From positions 1 through 64,000 of the forward strand of contig CAJTYS010000003.1 of assembly GCA_910583765.1 (NCBI GenBank): a DNA stretch of 64,000 bases. The letters run 5' to 3'. The position numbers and the translations under genes are program-made. This stretch comes from an uncultured Eubacteriales bacterium (lineage in GTDB: Bacteria; Bacillota; Clostridia; Peptostreptococcales; Anaerovoracaceae). Below the pieces are notes generated by a model, which worked only from the letters and a program-made list of their open reading frames with translations, had not been told where the DNA came from and did not search any database. This document shows, in pieces, positions 7,211 to 16,301 of the stretch (the first letter of the stretch is position 1; every line of letters begins with the position of its first letter).

Positions 7211-8917
7211 TTATTTGTAATGAAGCAAATGGTGTGCTTTGTCACCTGCCAGCAGATTTGCGTACAGCCCTTCTGCCACAGGATTTTCCGCAGACAGCTT
7301 CACATTGGAAAGCCGATCTGCCTCGTACATGCCTTCTGAACGCTCTGGTTTGGCCCTGCCAATGACAAACGGCTGTCCCGCGCCTGCGATGCATCCGCCT
7401 TCGCAAGCCATGACTTCCACAAAATCATAATGGACTTCACCGGCCTGCATAGCCTGAATCAGGTTCTCCGCGTTCTTCAAGCCACTGACAATGGCAATGG
7501 AAAGTTCCCGATCTTCTTTATATGGAATCTTCACTTCCTTCAGGCCATCAAAACCTCTGACGCCTGTAAAGGAAATGTCCGCCAGATGATCTCTTGCCGC
7601 AGATCCCATGACATAACGGATCACCGCTTCCGTAACACCGCCTGTCACGCCGAAGATCATGCCGGAACCACTGGCAATCCCAAAGGGCATGTCAACTGCT
7701 TCTGGCAGAATCTCTTCAAAACGCAGTCCAGCTTCCCGAATCATGTTAGCCAACTCAATAGTCGTGATGGAGTGGGCAACTGTCGGTTCACCGTCATACT
7801 GGAATTCGTCTCTGTGGATCTCGAACTTTTTCGCCGTGCAAGGCATGATGGCCACGACTTTTGTCTTCTTTGGCTTTTTGCCTGTTTCATTGACCTTGGC
7901 ACGCTCTTTCAACACAGAACCCAGCATTTCCATCGGTGATTTGCAGCTGGAAATATTGTCGTACAGCTCTGGATGGTTGATTTCCGCATAACGGAACCAG
8001 GCTGGGCAGCAAGAGGTGAACAGCGGCAGCTTTCCGCCGTTTTCCAAACGATCTATGAATTCTCTGGCTTCTTCGATGACCGTCAGGTCCGCGCCAGTGG
8101 CTGTGTCGTAAACTCCGTCAAATCCCATTCTCCGCAGAGCAGCCACGATCTTGCCCATGACATTGGTGCCCCGTGGGAAATCGAATTCATCTCCCAGAGC
8201 CACCCGGACAGCAGGCGCGATCTGCGCGACTACTATAGTGTTGTCATCATACAGATCTTCCCACAGGCTGCGAATATCGTTTTTGACTGTGATCGCGCCA
8301 GTTGGACAAATGGCTGCGCACTGACCGCAGTTCACGCAGTTTGTTTCAGAAATCGGCATTTTGAACGCTGTGGTAACTTCCATCTTCGAGCCTCTGAAAG
8401 CAAAGTCAATGGCTCCCACATTCTGAATCTCGGAACACATCCGCACGCAGTCGCCGCAGATGATGCACTTGTTCGGATCTCTGGTGATGGCCAGGGATGA
8501 CTCGTCTTTGTCGTCCCAAATGCTGTATGGTTCAAAACGGACATCCTTGAGTCCAAATCTCTGCGCCAGATCCTGAAGCTTGCAGTCAAAATTCTTGTCA
8601 CAGGTCGTACAGTCTCTGCAGTGGTCCGCCAGCATCAGCTCTAAGACCATGCGTCTGTATTTTTGCAGCCGTGGCGTGTTGGTTTTGATCTCCATGCCCG
8701 AACGAGGCGGCGTGGAACAGGAGGCCATGATTTCTCCATGCTTTCCTTCCACAACACACATCCGGCAGGCTCCATAAGTGGACAGCACGGAATAGTAGCA
8801 CAGGGTCGGCAGTTCGATGCCAGCCTTGCGAATCACGTCCAGGATATTTTTTTCTCCTTCAATGGCTACGGGAAGGCCATCGATCATCATAAACTTTTTA
8901 TTATTCATTGTATTCAT
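7211..8917 (-). CDS. hydA: [FeFe] hydrogenase catalytic subunit (bifurcating type)
   Basis: 568 aa, cytosolic. In order: a [2Fe-2S] plant-type domain (C40, C51, C54, C67), a His/Cys cluster region (ADHCRDCTTC), two [4Fe-4S] motifs (CIICGDCVRMC, CVNCGQCAAIC), and an H-cluster domain with L1 FTSCCPAW, L2 MPCTAKKFE and L3 MACEGGCIAGAGQP. All H-cluster cysteines are present. Size and partners match HydA of trimeric enzymes that couple H2 to NAD+ and ferredoxin together. The start at 8917 follows AAGGAGG by 10 bases; the ORF reads back to 8983 into hydB. Last gene of hydCBA, 5 bp after hydB. Maturases HydEFG are not in the window. Confidence 0.92.
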   Translation of the reverse strand: MNTMNNKKFMMIDGLPVAIEGEKNILDVIRKAGIELPTLCYYSVLSTYGACRMCVVEGKHGEIMASCSTPPRSGMEIKTNTPRLQKYRRMVLELMLADHCRDCTTCDKNFDCKLQDLAQRFGLKDVRFEPYSIWDDKDESSLAITRDPNKCIICGDCVRMCSEIQNVGAIDFAFRGSKMEVTTAFKMPISETNCVNCGQCAAICPTGAITVKNDIRSLWEDLYDDNTIVVAQIAPAVRVALGDEFDFPRGTNVMGKIVAALRRMGFDGVYDTATGADLTVIEEAREFIDRLENGGKLPLFTSCCPAWFRYAEINHPELYDNISSCKSPMEMLGSVLKERAKVNETGKKPKKTKVVAIMPCTAKKFEIHRDEFQYDGEPTVAHSITTIELANMIREAGLRFEEILPEAVDMPFGIASGSGMIFGVTGGVTEAVIRYVMGSAARDHLADISFTGVRGFDGLKEVKIPYKEDRELSIAIVSGLKNAENLIQAMQAGEVHYDFVEVMACEGGCIAGAGQPFVIGRAKPERSEGMYEADRLSNVKLSAENPVAEGLYANLLAGDKAHHLLHYK

Positions 8918-8922
8918 TTTGA

Positions 8923-10800
8923 TTAAGCCTCCTTGATTGCCTTGAATTTGCAGGAACTCAAGCACGCGCCGCATTTGATGCACTTGCTTTGATCGATTTC
9001 AAACGCTTCCTTGATCTTTCCGGAGATCGCTCCCACTGGACAGACTTTGGAACACAGGCTGCAGCCCTTGCAGTGATATTTTTCAATGTAGATCTGTTTC
9101 AATGCCTGGCAGGTCTTTGTCCTGCAGCGTTTATCTCTGATATGTTCTTCATACTCATCCCTGAAATATTTCAAAGTGGAGACCACTGGGTTGGCCGCTG
9201 TTTTACCCAGCCCGCACAGGGCTGTGGCAGTGATGGTGTCAGCCAGTTCTTCCAGCATGTCCAGGTCAGACATTTCGCCTCTGCCTTCTACGATCTTTTC
9301 CAGGATCTCCAGCATCCTTCTAGTCCCTTCACGGCAAGGCACGCACTTTCCGCAGGATTCGTTCTGAGTGAAGTTCATGAAGAATCTGGCCACCTCTACC
9401 ATGCAGGTGTCTTCGTCCATGACTACCAGGCCGCCGGAACCGATCATGGCCCCCGCCTTTTTCAGGCTGTCAAAGTCCAGAGGCAGGTCCAGGTGTTCCT
9501 CTGTGAGACAGGCGCCGGAAGGTCCGCCGATCTGAACGGCCTTGAACTTCTTTCCGCCTCTCACGCCGCCGCCAACATCAAAGATGATGTGCCGCAGAGT
9601 GGTGCCCATAGGCACTTCGATGAGTCCTGTGTTGACGATGTTTCCTGTGAGGGCAAAGGCTTTTGTTCCCGGGCTCTTCACAGGTCCGATGGTCTTGTAC
9701 CAGTCTGCTCCCTTTTCAATGATGATCGGCACATTGGCAAATGTCTCTACGTTGTTGAGGAGCGTTGGTTTTCCAAACAAACCGTGTTCCACAGTCCTCG
9801 GCGGTTTTACCCGCGGCATCCCCCTGTCACCTTCGATGGAAGTGGTCAGAGCGCTGCCTTCTCCGCATACGAACGCACCTGCGCCTTTGACGATATAGAT
9901 ATCAAATTCAAAATCCGTTCCCAGGATGTTTTTCCCCAGGAGCCCGTATCTATGACAGTCAGCGATGGCGTTTTCCAGTCTCTGCACAGCCAATGGATAC
10001 TCGGCCCTTACATAGATGTACCCTTCCTTGGCGCCTGACGCGTAGCCGGCGATCATCATGCCTTCCAGCATTTTGTGGGGGTCGCCTTCCATGATGCTCC
10101 TGTCCATGAACGCGCCTGGGTCTCCTTCGTCACCGTTGCACACAACATATTTTTCCGGATCTTTCTGGGCCTTTACCTGGCTCCATTTCCGTCCTGCAGG
10201 GAAGCCGCCGCCGCCCCGTCCTCTCAGGTTGGAGTCGGAAATGGTTTTCACAATGTCCTCAGGTGTGATGTCAAAGAGGCATTTTTCCAAAGAGCTGTAG
10301 CCGCCATAAGCAATGTACTCTTCAATGGATTCCGCGTCGATCTGGCCGCAGTCCTCTAACACGATCCTTGTTTGATTTTTATAAAATGGGATTTCTTCCT
10401 GCACGGAATATGTAATGTCATCTCTGGAATAGATCAGCCGTTCGATGACTTCATCTTTCAGAATGGATTTTTCCACGATTTCTTCACAATCATCGATGGA
10501 AACTTTCAGATATAACAGCTTTGCTGGTTCGATCCGAAGCAGCGGGCCCATTTCGCAGAACCCGTGGCATCCGCTTTTTTTCAGGCCAACGTGATCGCCA
10601 TGCTCTTCCTTTTCCAGCTTTACCTGGCACTTGATGCCTTTTTCTTCGATCAGCTGTTTCAGCCTTTCATAGATTTCCATGGAACCGCCGGCCACGCAGC
10701 CTGTTCCTCCGCAGACATAGATTTTTTTCGTCTGGCTGTCGATCTGCTCCAGGAAAGCTGCTCTGGATTTCTGCAGTGATGCTCTGTTTTCAATTACCAT
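8923..10800 (-). CDS. hydB: Bifurcating hydrogenase NADH/FMN subunit (NuoF-like)
   Basis: 625 aa. An N-terminal thioredoxin-like [2Fe-2S] domain (GGTGCVAGGS, CHGFCEMGP) precedes the NuoF core. That core has the FMN/NADH loop (GRGGGGFPAGRKW, GDEGDPGAFMDR), an SLBB domain and a C-terminal [4Fe-4S] site (ESCGKCVPCREG). Two ferredoxin motifs end the protein (CKGCSLCSKVC, CIKCGACLSSC). This is the architecture of HydB, where NAD(H) meets the FMN and the iron-sulfur chain. The start at 10800 follows GAGGGGAG. It is 15 bp after hydC and 5 bp before hydA. Confidence 0.92.
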   Translation of the reverse strand: MVIENRASLQKSRAAFLEQIDSQTKKIYVCGGTGCVAGGSMEIYERLKQLIEEKGIKCQVKLEKEEHGDHVGLKKSGCHGFCEMGPLLRIEPAKLLYLKVSIDDCEEIVEKSILKDEVIERLIYSRDDITYSVQEEIPFYKNQTRIVLEDCGQIDAESIEEYIAYGGYSSLEKCLFDITPEDIVKTISDSNLRGRGGGGFPAGRKWSQVKAQKDPEKYVVCNGDEGDPGAFMDRSIMEGDPHKMLEGMMIAGYASGAKEGYIYVRAEYPLAVQRLENAIADCHRYGLLGKNILGTDFEFDIYIVKGAGAFVCGEGSALTTSIEGDRGMPRVKPPRTVEHGLFGKPTLLNNVETFANVPIIIEKGADWYKTIGPVKSPGTKAFALTGNIVNTGLIEVPMGTTLRHIIFDVGGGVRGGKKFKAVQIGGPSGACLTEEHLDLPLDFDSLKKAGAMIGSGGLVVMDEDTCMVEVARFFMNFTQNESCGKCVPCREGTRRMLEILEKIVEGRGEMSDLDMLEELADTITATALCGLGKTAANPVVSTLKYFRDEYEEHIRDKRCRTKTCQALKQIYIEKYHCKGCSLCSKVCPVGAISGKIKEAFEIDQSKCIKCGACLSSCKFKAIKEA

Positions 10801-10815
10801 ATTTTCGCTCCCCTC

Positions 10816-11280
10816 TTACTTTAATTCCGAAAGAAGCTCGATAGCCTTCTCCGGAGTCATTGCTGGATGTACCTTATCGTTTACAGTCAGAACCGGCGCC
10901 AAGCCGCAGGCTCCCAGACAGGATACAGTTTCTACCGTGTACATCAGGTCGTCTGTAGTGCTTTTTTCATTGGAAAGACCCAGTTCTTTTCTGAGCGCTT
11001 CTAAAATCGGAATGGATTTCCGAACGTGACAGGCCGTGCCGTCACAGATCTTGATCACATATTTTCCCTTTGGTGAAAGTGAGAAATTCTCGTAAAACGT
11101 AGCGATGCTGTAGATCTTCGCCAGGCTGACTCCCAGTTTTTCTGACAAGTAGTCGAACGCTTCTCTCGGCAGGTACCGGTATTCCTCCTGGATGTCCTGC
11201 AGGATGGCTACAATGGGCTTGTCATCATCGTGGGCACGAATAATTTCATCGATCTTCTGATACAATTCTTTATTGTCCAT
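10816..11280 (-). CDS. hydC: Bifurcating hydrogenase NuoE-like [2Fe-2S] subunit
   Basis: 154 aa, thioredoxin-fold NuoE/HydC. The [2Fe-2S] ligands sit in ICDGTACHVR and VSCLGACGLAP; the N-terminal helical bundle includes LPREAFDYLSEKLGVS. It is the smallest subunit of the HydABC complex and the first gene of the operon. The ATG at 11280 follows GGGAGGG closely; the in-frame extension to 11316 lacks a ribosome site. Confidence 0.9.
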   Translation of the reverse strand: MDNKELYQKIDEIIRAHDDDKPIVAILQDIQEEYRYLPREAFDYLSEKLGVSLAKIYSIATFYENFSLSPKGKYVIKICDGTACHVRKSIPILEALRKELGLSNEKSTTDDLMYTVETVSCLGACGLAPVLTVNDKVHPAMTPEKAIELLSELK

Positions 11281-11687
11281 AATTCCCTCCCTGAACAAGT
11301 GCTGTAGAAAGTACATAGTAGTTGCGTTGTGATTCTTTTAACGCTTTTTCGTTCTTTATATGCCATTCTTTATTGTCTATCTTGTTTATTTTATCGTTTG
11401 ATTTGCGGTTTGTCTAGCATAACGTTAGTACTAATTTGCTGTATTTCAGGGATAAAGTCCAGGAGCTGCGGATTTCTTCCTTATTTATATAGAAAAGGGG
11501 AGAAACTGTGGTCGGCAAGTTCCTTGAGATCCCGCGCTAAAGGCTGTAAAGGCTTTTGTTTGGTTTTGCGGGAGAAGCTGCCGCAACTTGAGCCACATGT
11601 TGCGCGTCATTGATTGATACTTTTTTGACGGGAGTTGAGAGAGACGCAGTGCCACAGGATTGATCTTATTTTTTACAGACACAAAAA
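11281..11687. other. Non-coding region upstream of hydCBA
   Basis: This A/T-rich stretch must contain the hyd promoter, but I cannot choose a clear -35/-10 pair. A word TTGTGATTCTTTTAAC near 11330 only weakly resembles a Rex (NADH-sensing) site. No gene is visible. Confidence 0.4.
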
Positions 11688-11882
11688 TTGTGCATTATGA
11701 AAATATTTTTCTTCATAATGCACAAATTTTTGCTGTCGAACAAGGTGCTCTTAGCTGTAAAACCTTGAAAACCCTTAAAAAATCTGCGAATCACCTTGTA
11801 TACTTTCATATATTTGTATTTTTCATCCTGATATTGGATGTTTATTGTGCATTATGCGCTGTTTTATTTCCATAATGCACAA
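11688..11882. repeat. Hairpin-pair element C (157-bp pitch)
   Basis: Hairpin C1 has perfect 14-bp arms 11688-11701 and 11712-11725 with loop AATATTTTTC. Hairpin C2 has perfect 12-bp arms 11845-11856 and 11871-11882. All arms share the word TTGTGCATTATG or its complement. The two copies start exactly 157 bp apart, as in element B. It lies between hydC and the YfhO gene; no ORF is inside. Confidence 0.8.
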
Positions 11883-11947
11883 ATTCCCGTTTTCGCCTCT
11901 TTTCCAAAACCACGAGCCGCGCTGATTCGGCATCCGATCATCCGATC

Positions 11948-14833
11948 CTATAAAAACCGTCTGCTTCTCAAGCCTAAGACGCGCCGCTTCTGCGCAGCCC
12001 GCTTGTGTTTCATCTTCATGCCTCGGTAGTCAGACAGCCCGACTTCCGCATTGGCATTCCAAACCCCTTGCCGCCCAGCTCCCGCATGGGCCCTCTGGCC
12101 GCGTTGCGTCTCGGGTTCCGAATAGGCTGCTGACTCGCTGTCATGGCTCTTTTCTGCAAGCGCGGCTCTTGCCTTATTGCCCGCGCCCAGTTCCAGTCCC
12201 GCATCGCACATCCTGCTGCCTGTCCATTTCAGCGGGTGCCTGCGCCGCAGGAAGCTCATGGCGGCTAGGATGCCGATGCCGCAAAGGGTCATCAGAATTC
12301 CTGGGATCAATCCGTCCGGCACATAAGTGAACCGCACTTTATGAGCGCCTGCTTTCAGAGGCACGGTCAGGAAGGTGTCACAAAGAGTCTGCATCTCCCT
12401 CTTTTCACCGTCCACTTCCACGGACCAGCCTTTTTCATAAGGGATGGATGTCATCAGGAAACCATCTTCCTTTGCCTGGATGGTGCCTTCTATCTTTGTG
12501 TCGCTGTAGTCAGTCACCTGCAACAGCTCATCGTCCAGCGCCTGGTACGCCTCATCCCAGACATCCTGTTCCAAACCATAGGCATAAGTCTTGATCTCAC
12601 TGGCTTTGCCTGTTTCGTACTGGATGGTGATGGTAACCGTCTCTCCAGCCGCCAGTTTTCCCACGCTGACGATCGCGCCGCAGTCCTCCTGCATGGTGAT
12701 GCTCCTGCCGCTTTCGGTCGTAGCTGTGATGGACTCCGCGTCAGCGGTTTCTGCGTACACGTAGACCTGCTGCTCCTCCGGCGCGGTATAGGTCAGATCC
12801 ACAGTGGCCGCATTGTCCATGTCCGCTGCTTCGCAGGTGAGATAGCCGTCCACCCACTCTCCCAGAATCGCGTTATTGCCTGTGGCCTCCGGTTCATCCA
12901 GGCTGGTGAGCACTTCCTCGTCCGTGCCCGCAGCGCACATGACAAAATCGTTTTGCACAATGAAAGGATCGTCCTGATCTTCGGCCCATTCATTGATGAC
13001 CGCCTCATCCACCATATAGCCGATGGACAAATCATACTTGTTTTCATACAAGCTGCTGGTCTGCTCGCCGCCTGCCAAAGTCAATGCGTCCTCCCCTTCG
13101 ATGGGCTTACCCTTGCTGAGGATATAGCGGACATTGAGCATGGCGTTCATGACCGGCGTGGTCATCACGTAATTGTATCTATTTTTCTCGTCCTTTGCCT
13201 CCAGTCCCATCTGCGCCATCAAATAGGACACGTTCCCATTGACTGTGGAGGAAAATTCAGAAACCCCTGGGTAATTGTAAAGCATGGGCATATTGAGAAT
13301 GGTGGAATCCGCGGTTTCCAAACGGTAAAACCCTGGTTCCTGCTTCCTGATGTCCCTGACCATTTTTTTCATGTCACTGCTTTCCGCGAAATATTCGTCC
13401 CGATTCGTGCTGCTGACCGTATCTACCGCGATGGCCGCGCTGTTGAGCATTTCTCCGCCTACCACCACTAAGAGCAGGAAACACATCAGGGTTTTGTTGA
13501 ATTTTCCCATGCGATAAACTGCCAGGAACGCCATATACAAAATCAACAGCAGGATGCCCACATAAACAAAGTCCGCTCTCAAATCTTTTTCATATAACTG
13601 CTGTGCCAAAATGATGTAAGCTCCGCACCCAATGCCAATGGCCGCCAGCTGCCGCTGAGAGATCTGCCTGATTTGCAGGAATGCTTCGTAAGCTAGAATC
13701 ACCATTAAAAAAGACACCACAAAGGAATATCGATACGGCAATTGATTAGGGAAATGGAACCCGTGCCACATGAAATCCAGCTTGTTCCAGTTCAAACTCA
13801 ATACCAAAAACGCCAGCATACCGCCGTGAAGCAGCCGTTTCCGCAGAGGAACGCGCTTGCACAGGAAAAAACAAGCCAGCAGCAGCACGCACAGCAAACC
13901 GCAATAAATATTAGGCATCCCTTCCCGCACAGTAGGCGCGATATTCGGCAGGGAATTAGTCAAAACATCTAAAACCGTGTTGTAAAAGCTGGATTCTTCC
14001 GGCATGGTAGAGTCAATATAATAGGTGTTCTGCAAATTGAGGAAAGTGGGGATCAGGGTGATTCCGGAAATGAGAATCCCAGTGATGGAACAAAGCACCG
14101 CCTTTCCCGTGGTCCGCAGGCAGCCCTTCACGCCCCGCTTTTCTGTCCTGGAAAAATACAAAACAGGGTAGTAAAATAGAATAAAGATACAGGCCATGCC
14201 CCCAATATAATAATTGGTCAGCATCATGGCAGCGATGGAGATAGTATACAGCTTGAAGTCTCCTCGGTCAATAAGCCTGTTAAGTCCCAGCATACAAAGA
14301 GGCAGCAGCGCTACCACGTCCAGCCACATGAGGCACCAGTAATATCCCATCACATAGGCACAAAGCGCATATAATGTAGAAAAGGCCACAGTCCCGCAAT
14401 CGCACCTGCCATGCATGCCTCTCAGATAAATGGCCATGAAAGCTCCCGCGAATCCGATCTTCAGCAGAATGATCACAGTCACAGCTTCCATCAAATAAGC
14501 GTCCGGCACAAAGATGGTCAAAAAGTAAAGGGGGCTGGCCATGTAGTAGGAAAGCAGCGCGATGAAGTTGGTTCCCAATCCGCCGTTCCAAGTGTACAGC
14601 AGGCTGCCGCCGCTTTGAATCTTTTCGTGAAGTTCATTGATGAACGGAAAATACTGGTGGTACATGTCGATGACTGCCACCTGGTTCTCTCCAAATGGGA
14701 AAAATTCCGCTGCCGCATAAGCCAGGAACATGAGAACAAAGGGTACGAGAAACGCCAGGAACACATATCTGTTTCTGTAAAGCAGCGCCTGCGCCCTTTT
14801 GGAAAAGTTCTCTTTCTGTCTTCTGATTTCCAT
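11948..14833 (-). CDS. YfhO-family membrane protein (GT-C glycosyltransferase fold)
   Basis: 961 aa with about a dozen N-terminal membrane helices, then an extracytoplasmic region (~residues 480-830), a final helix (ILMTLCGIGILAAM) and a cytoplasmic tail. The opening FFPFGENQVAVIDMYHQYFPF with YTWNGGLGTNF is the YfhO signature; relatives take part in glycosylating lipoteichoic acid or other envelope glycans with lipid-linked sugars. The start at 14833 follows AGGAGG. It is 46 bp after apbE and probably co-transcribed. The tail of ~95 residues after the last helix is Ala/Arg-rich and unlike the rest, so the true 3' end may have been altered. Confidence 0.8.
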   Translation of the reverse strand: MEIRRQKENFSKRAQALLYRNRYVFLAFLVPFVLMFLAYAAAEFFPFGENQVAVIDMYHQYFPFINELHEKIQSGGSLLYTWNGGLGTNFIALLSYYMASPLYFLTIFVPDAYLMEAVTVIILLKIGFAGAFMAIYLRGMHGRCDCGTVAFSTLYALCAYVMGYYWCLMWLDVVALLPLCMLGLNRLIDRGDFKLYTISIAAMMLTNYYIGGMACIFILFYYPVLYFSRTEKRGVKGCLRTTGKAVLCSITGILISGITLIPTFLNLQNTYYIDSTMPEESSFYNTVLDVLTNSLPNIAPTVREGMPNIYCGLLCVLLLACFFLCKRVPLRKRLLHGGMLAFLVLSLNWNKLDFMWHGFHFPNQLPYRYSFVVSFLMVILAYEAFLQIRQISQRQLAAIGIGCGAYIILAQQLYEKDLRADFVYVGILLLILYMAFLAVYRMGKFNKTLMCFLLLVVVGGEMLNSAAIAVDTVSSTNRDEYFAESSDMKKMVRDIRKQEPGFYRLETADSTILNMPMLYNYPGVSEFSSTVNGNVSYLMAQMGLEAKDEKNRYNYVMTTPVMNAMLNVRYILSKGKPIEGEDALTLAGGEQTSSLYENKYDLSIGYMVDEAVINEWAEDQDDPFIVQNDFVMCAAGTDEEVLTSLDEPEATGNNAILGEWVDGYLTCEAADMDNAATVDLTYTAPEEQQVYVYAETADAESITATTESGRSITMQEDCGAIVSVGKLAAGETVTITIQYETGKASEIKTYAYGLEQDVWDEAYQALDDELLQVTDYSDTKIEGTIQAKEDGFLMTSIPYEKGWSVEVDGEKREMQTLCDTFLTVPLKAGAHKVRFTYVPDGLIPGILMTLCGIGILAAMSFLRRRHPLKWTGSRMCDAGLELGAGNKARAALAEKSHDSESAAYSEPETQRGQRAHAGAGRQGVWNANAEVGLSDYRGMKMKHKRAAQKRRVLGLRSRRFL

Positions 14834-14879
14834 AAATACCTCCTATATCGTCACTTGCTTTTTTCCTTGACCTGATTTT

Positions 14880-15887
14880 TTAATTGGCTCTCGTGATTTT
14901 CATGCCATTGATGGTTTCCATGTTTTCATCTTGATCCACAAAGACTCCCTGTATGCCTTCCATGCTTTCCAAGAGCCTTCGTCCCTTTTCTTTTCCCAGC
15001 ATCAAACAGATGGTCCCCAGCGCATCGCAGTCCATGGATCTGCCTTTCTCTGCCAGGATGGTCACGGAATCCAGAGAATTTTCAATGGAGTATCCGGTCT
15101 TCGGGTTTAAAACATGATTGTACAGCTTGCCGTCCTGCTCAATGAATCGCTCGTAAATGCCTGAGGTCGAAATCGCTTTGTCGGAAATTTCCACAGAGCC
15201 TAAAATCGCTGTCCGGTCGGAATAAGGCTTTTCCACGCCAATGTTCCAGGGCCTTCCCTCTTCCTTTTCCCCAATGGCCACGATGTTTCCACCTAAATTG
15301 ATGATAGCTCGCTTCGCGCCCTGCCGTTCCATAGTCTCTGCCATCCGGTCTGCGATATAGCCTTTGGCGATTCCCCCCAGATCAATCTGGGCCTTAGGGT
15401 TTTCCAGCCACACCTGGTTTCCCTGAATCTTGATCTGTTTGTAATCCACGGTCTTGACAGCGGCCTGGATCTGTTCCTGATCCGGCACAGGCGCGTTCAC
15501 ATCTGTAAAATCCCACAGCTCTGACACTGCGCCGATGGTGATGTCGAACATGCCCTCGGACAAGTCGCCGTATCGGACGCCCTGCTTGATCACTTCCAGC
15601 GTTGGATCGCTAACTGCCACTGGCCGCCCCTTCGCATGGTTCAATTTGTAAATATCACTGCCTTCCACGGTTTTGCTCAGCAGGTTTTCGTACTCCCTGC
15701 AGCAATCAAATCCTGTCTGGATCGCTTCTGTGGCTTCTGTTTCTTTTAGATCGTATACTGTGATGGTACAGACCGTGTTGAGCAGGAACTCGGTTTGTTC
15801 CACGGGATCCTGGTTTTTGCAGCCTGTGTGTGTTATAATAATACCTGCGCACAGCGCAAATAATAAAAGCATTGTTTTTGATTTCAT
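14880..15887 (-). CDS. apbE: ApbE flavin transferase lipoprotein (FAD:protein FMN transferase)
   Basis: 335 aa. The signal peptide has a lipobox-like HTGC, so it should be anchored outside the membrane. The ApbE core is visible: NTVCTITVYD, FDITIGAVSELWDF, AQIDLGGIAKGYIAD and AIINLGGNIVAIG. ApbE uses Mg2+ and FAD to attach FMN by a phosphoester bond to Thr/Ser in partner proteins. RnfD and RnfG, encoded at 30.6-32.1 kb, are the expected clients. The second ATG (15887) has the better spacing to AGAAGG than the first (15893). The gene is divergent from the NusG-II gene with only 30 bp between starts. Confidence 0.9.
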   Translation of the reverse strand: MKSKTMLLLFALCAGIIITHTGCKNQDPVEQTEFLLNTVCTITVYDLKETEATEAIQTGFDCCREYENLLSKTVEGSDIYKLNHAKGRPVAVSDPTLEVIKQGVRYGDLSEGMFDITIGAVSELWDFTDVNAPVPDQEQIQAAVKTVDYKQIKIQGNQVWLENPKAQIDLGGIAKGYIADRMAETMERQGAKRAIINLGGNIVAIGEKEEGRPWNIGVEKPYSDRTAILGSVEISDKAISTSGIYERFIEQDGKLYNHVLNPKTGYSIENSLDSVTILAEKGRSMDCDALGTICLMLGKEKGRRLLESMEGIQGVFVDQDENMETINGMKITRAN

Positions 15888-15917
15888 AACCATACCTTCT
15901 AATTTTAAGGAGTTTTC

Positions 15918-16280
15918 ATGATACGAAAAGCGGATGTCATCCTGGCAATCTTTTTAGTAATAGCCGGCCTTGCTGTTTCCTACGCCTTTTCCACAGGACA
16001 GGAAACAGGGCAGATGGCTGTGATCTCCGCGGGCGGCAAGGAATACGCTTCCTACAGCCTGCTGGAAGACCGAGTCGTCACCATTGACCAGGATGGTCAT
16101 ACTAATAAGATTACCATAAAAGGCGGTCATGTTTCAATGACCTTTTCTGATTGCGCGAATCAAAATTGTGTGCAGCAGGGAGAAATCTCGGATCCATCCC
16201 AGAGCATCGTCTGCCTGCCTAACAAAGTAGTGGTGGAAATCCAGGGTGGAAATGAAGAGTTCGACGCAATCGCGAAATAA
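15918..16280 (+). CDS. NusG domain II-like extracytoplasmic protein
   Basis: 120 aa. One N-terminal membrane segment (VILAIFLVIAGLAVSYAF) is followed by a NusG-II fold with the family Cys motif (CANQNCVQQGEIS then SIVCLPNKVVVEI). These proteins are not elongation factors; they occur beside ApbE and Gx-type membrane proteins in anaerobic Firmicutes. As I recall, similar pairs lie in flavin-based extracellular electron transfer loci. AAGGAG precedes the ATG. It is followed 21 bp later by the Gx transporter. Confidence 0.8.
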   Translation: MIRKADVILAIFLVIAGLAVSYAFSTGQETGQMAVISAGGKEYASYSLLEDRVVTIDQDGHTNKITIKGGHVSMTFSDCANQNCVQQGEISDPSQSIVCLPNKVVVEIQGGNEEFDAIAK

Positions 16281-16301
16281 AGAGACAGAAGGGAGACAGA
16301 C

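Noticed and set aside
11327..11345. Rex (NADH-sensing) operator upstream of hydCBA
   Set aside because: TTGTGATTCTTTTAAC matches only part of each half-site; not strong enough to list.
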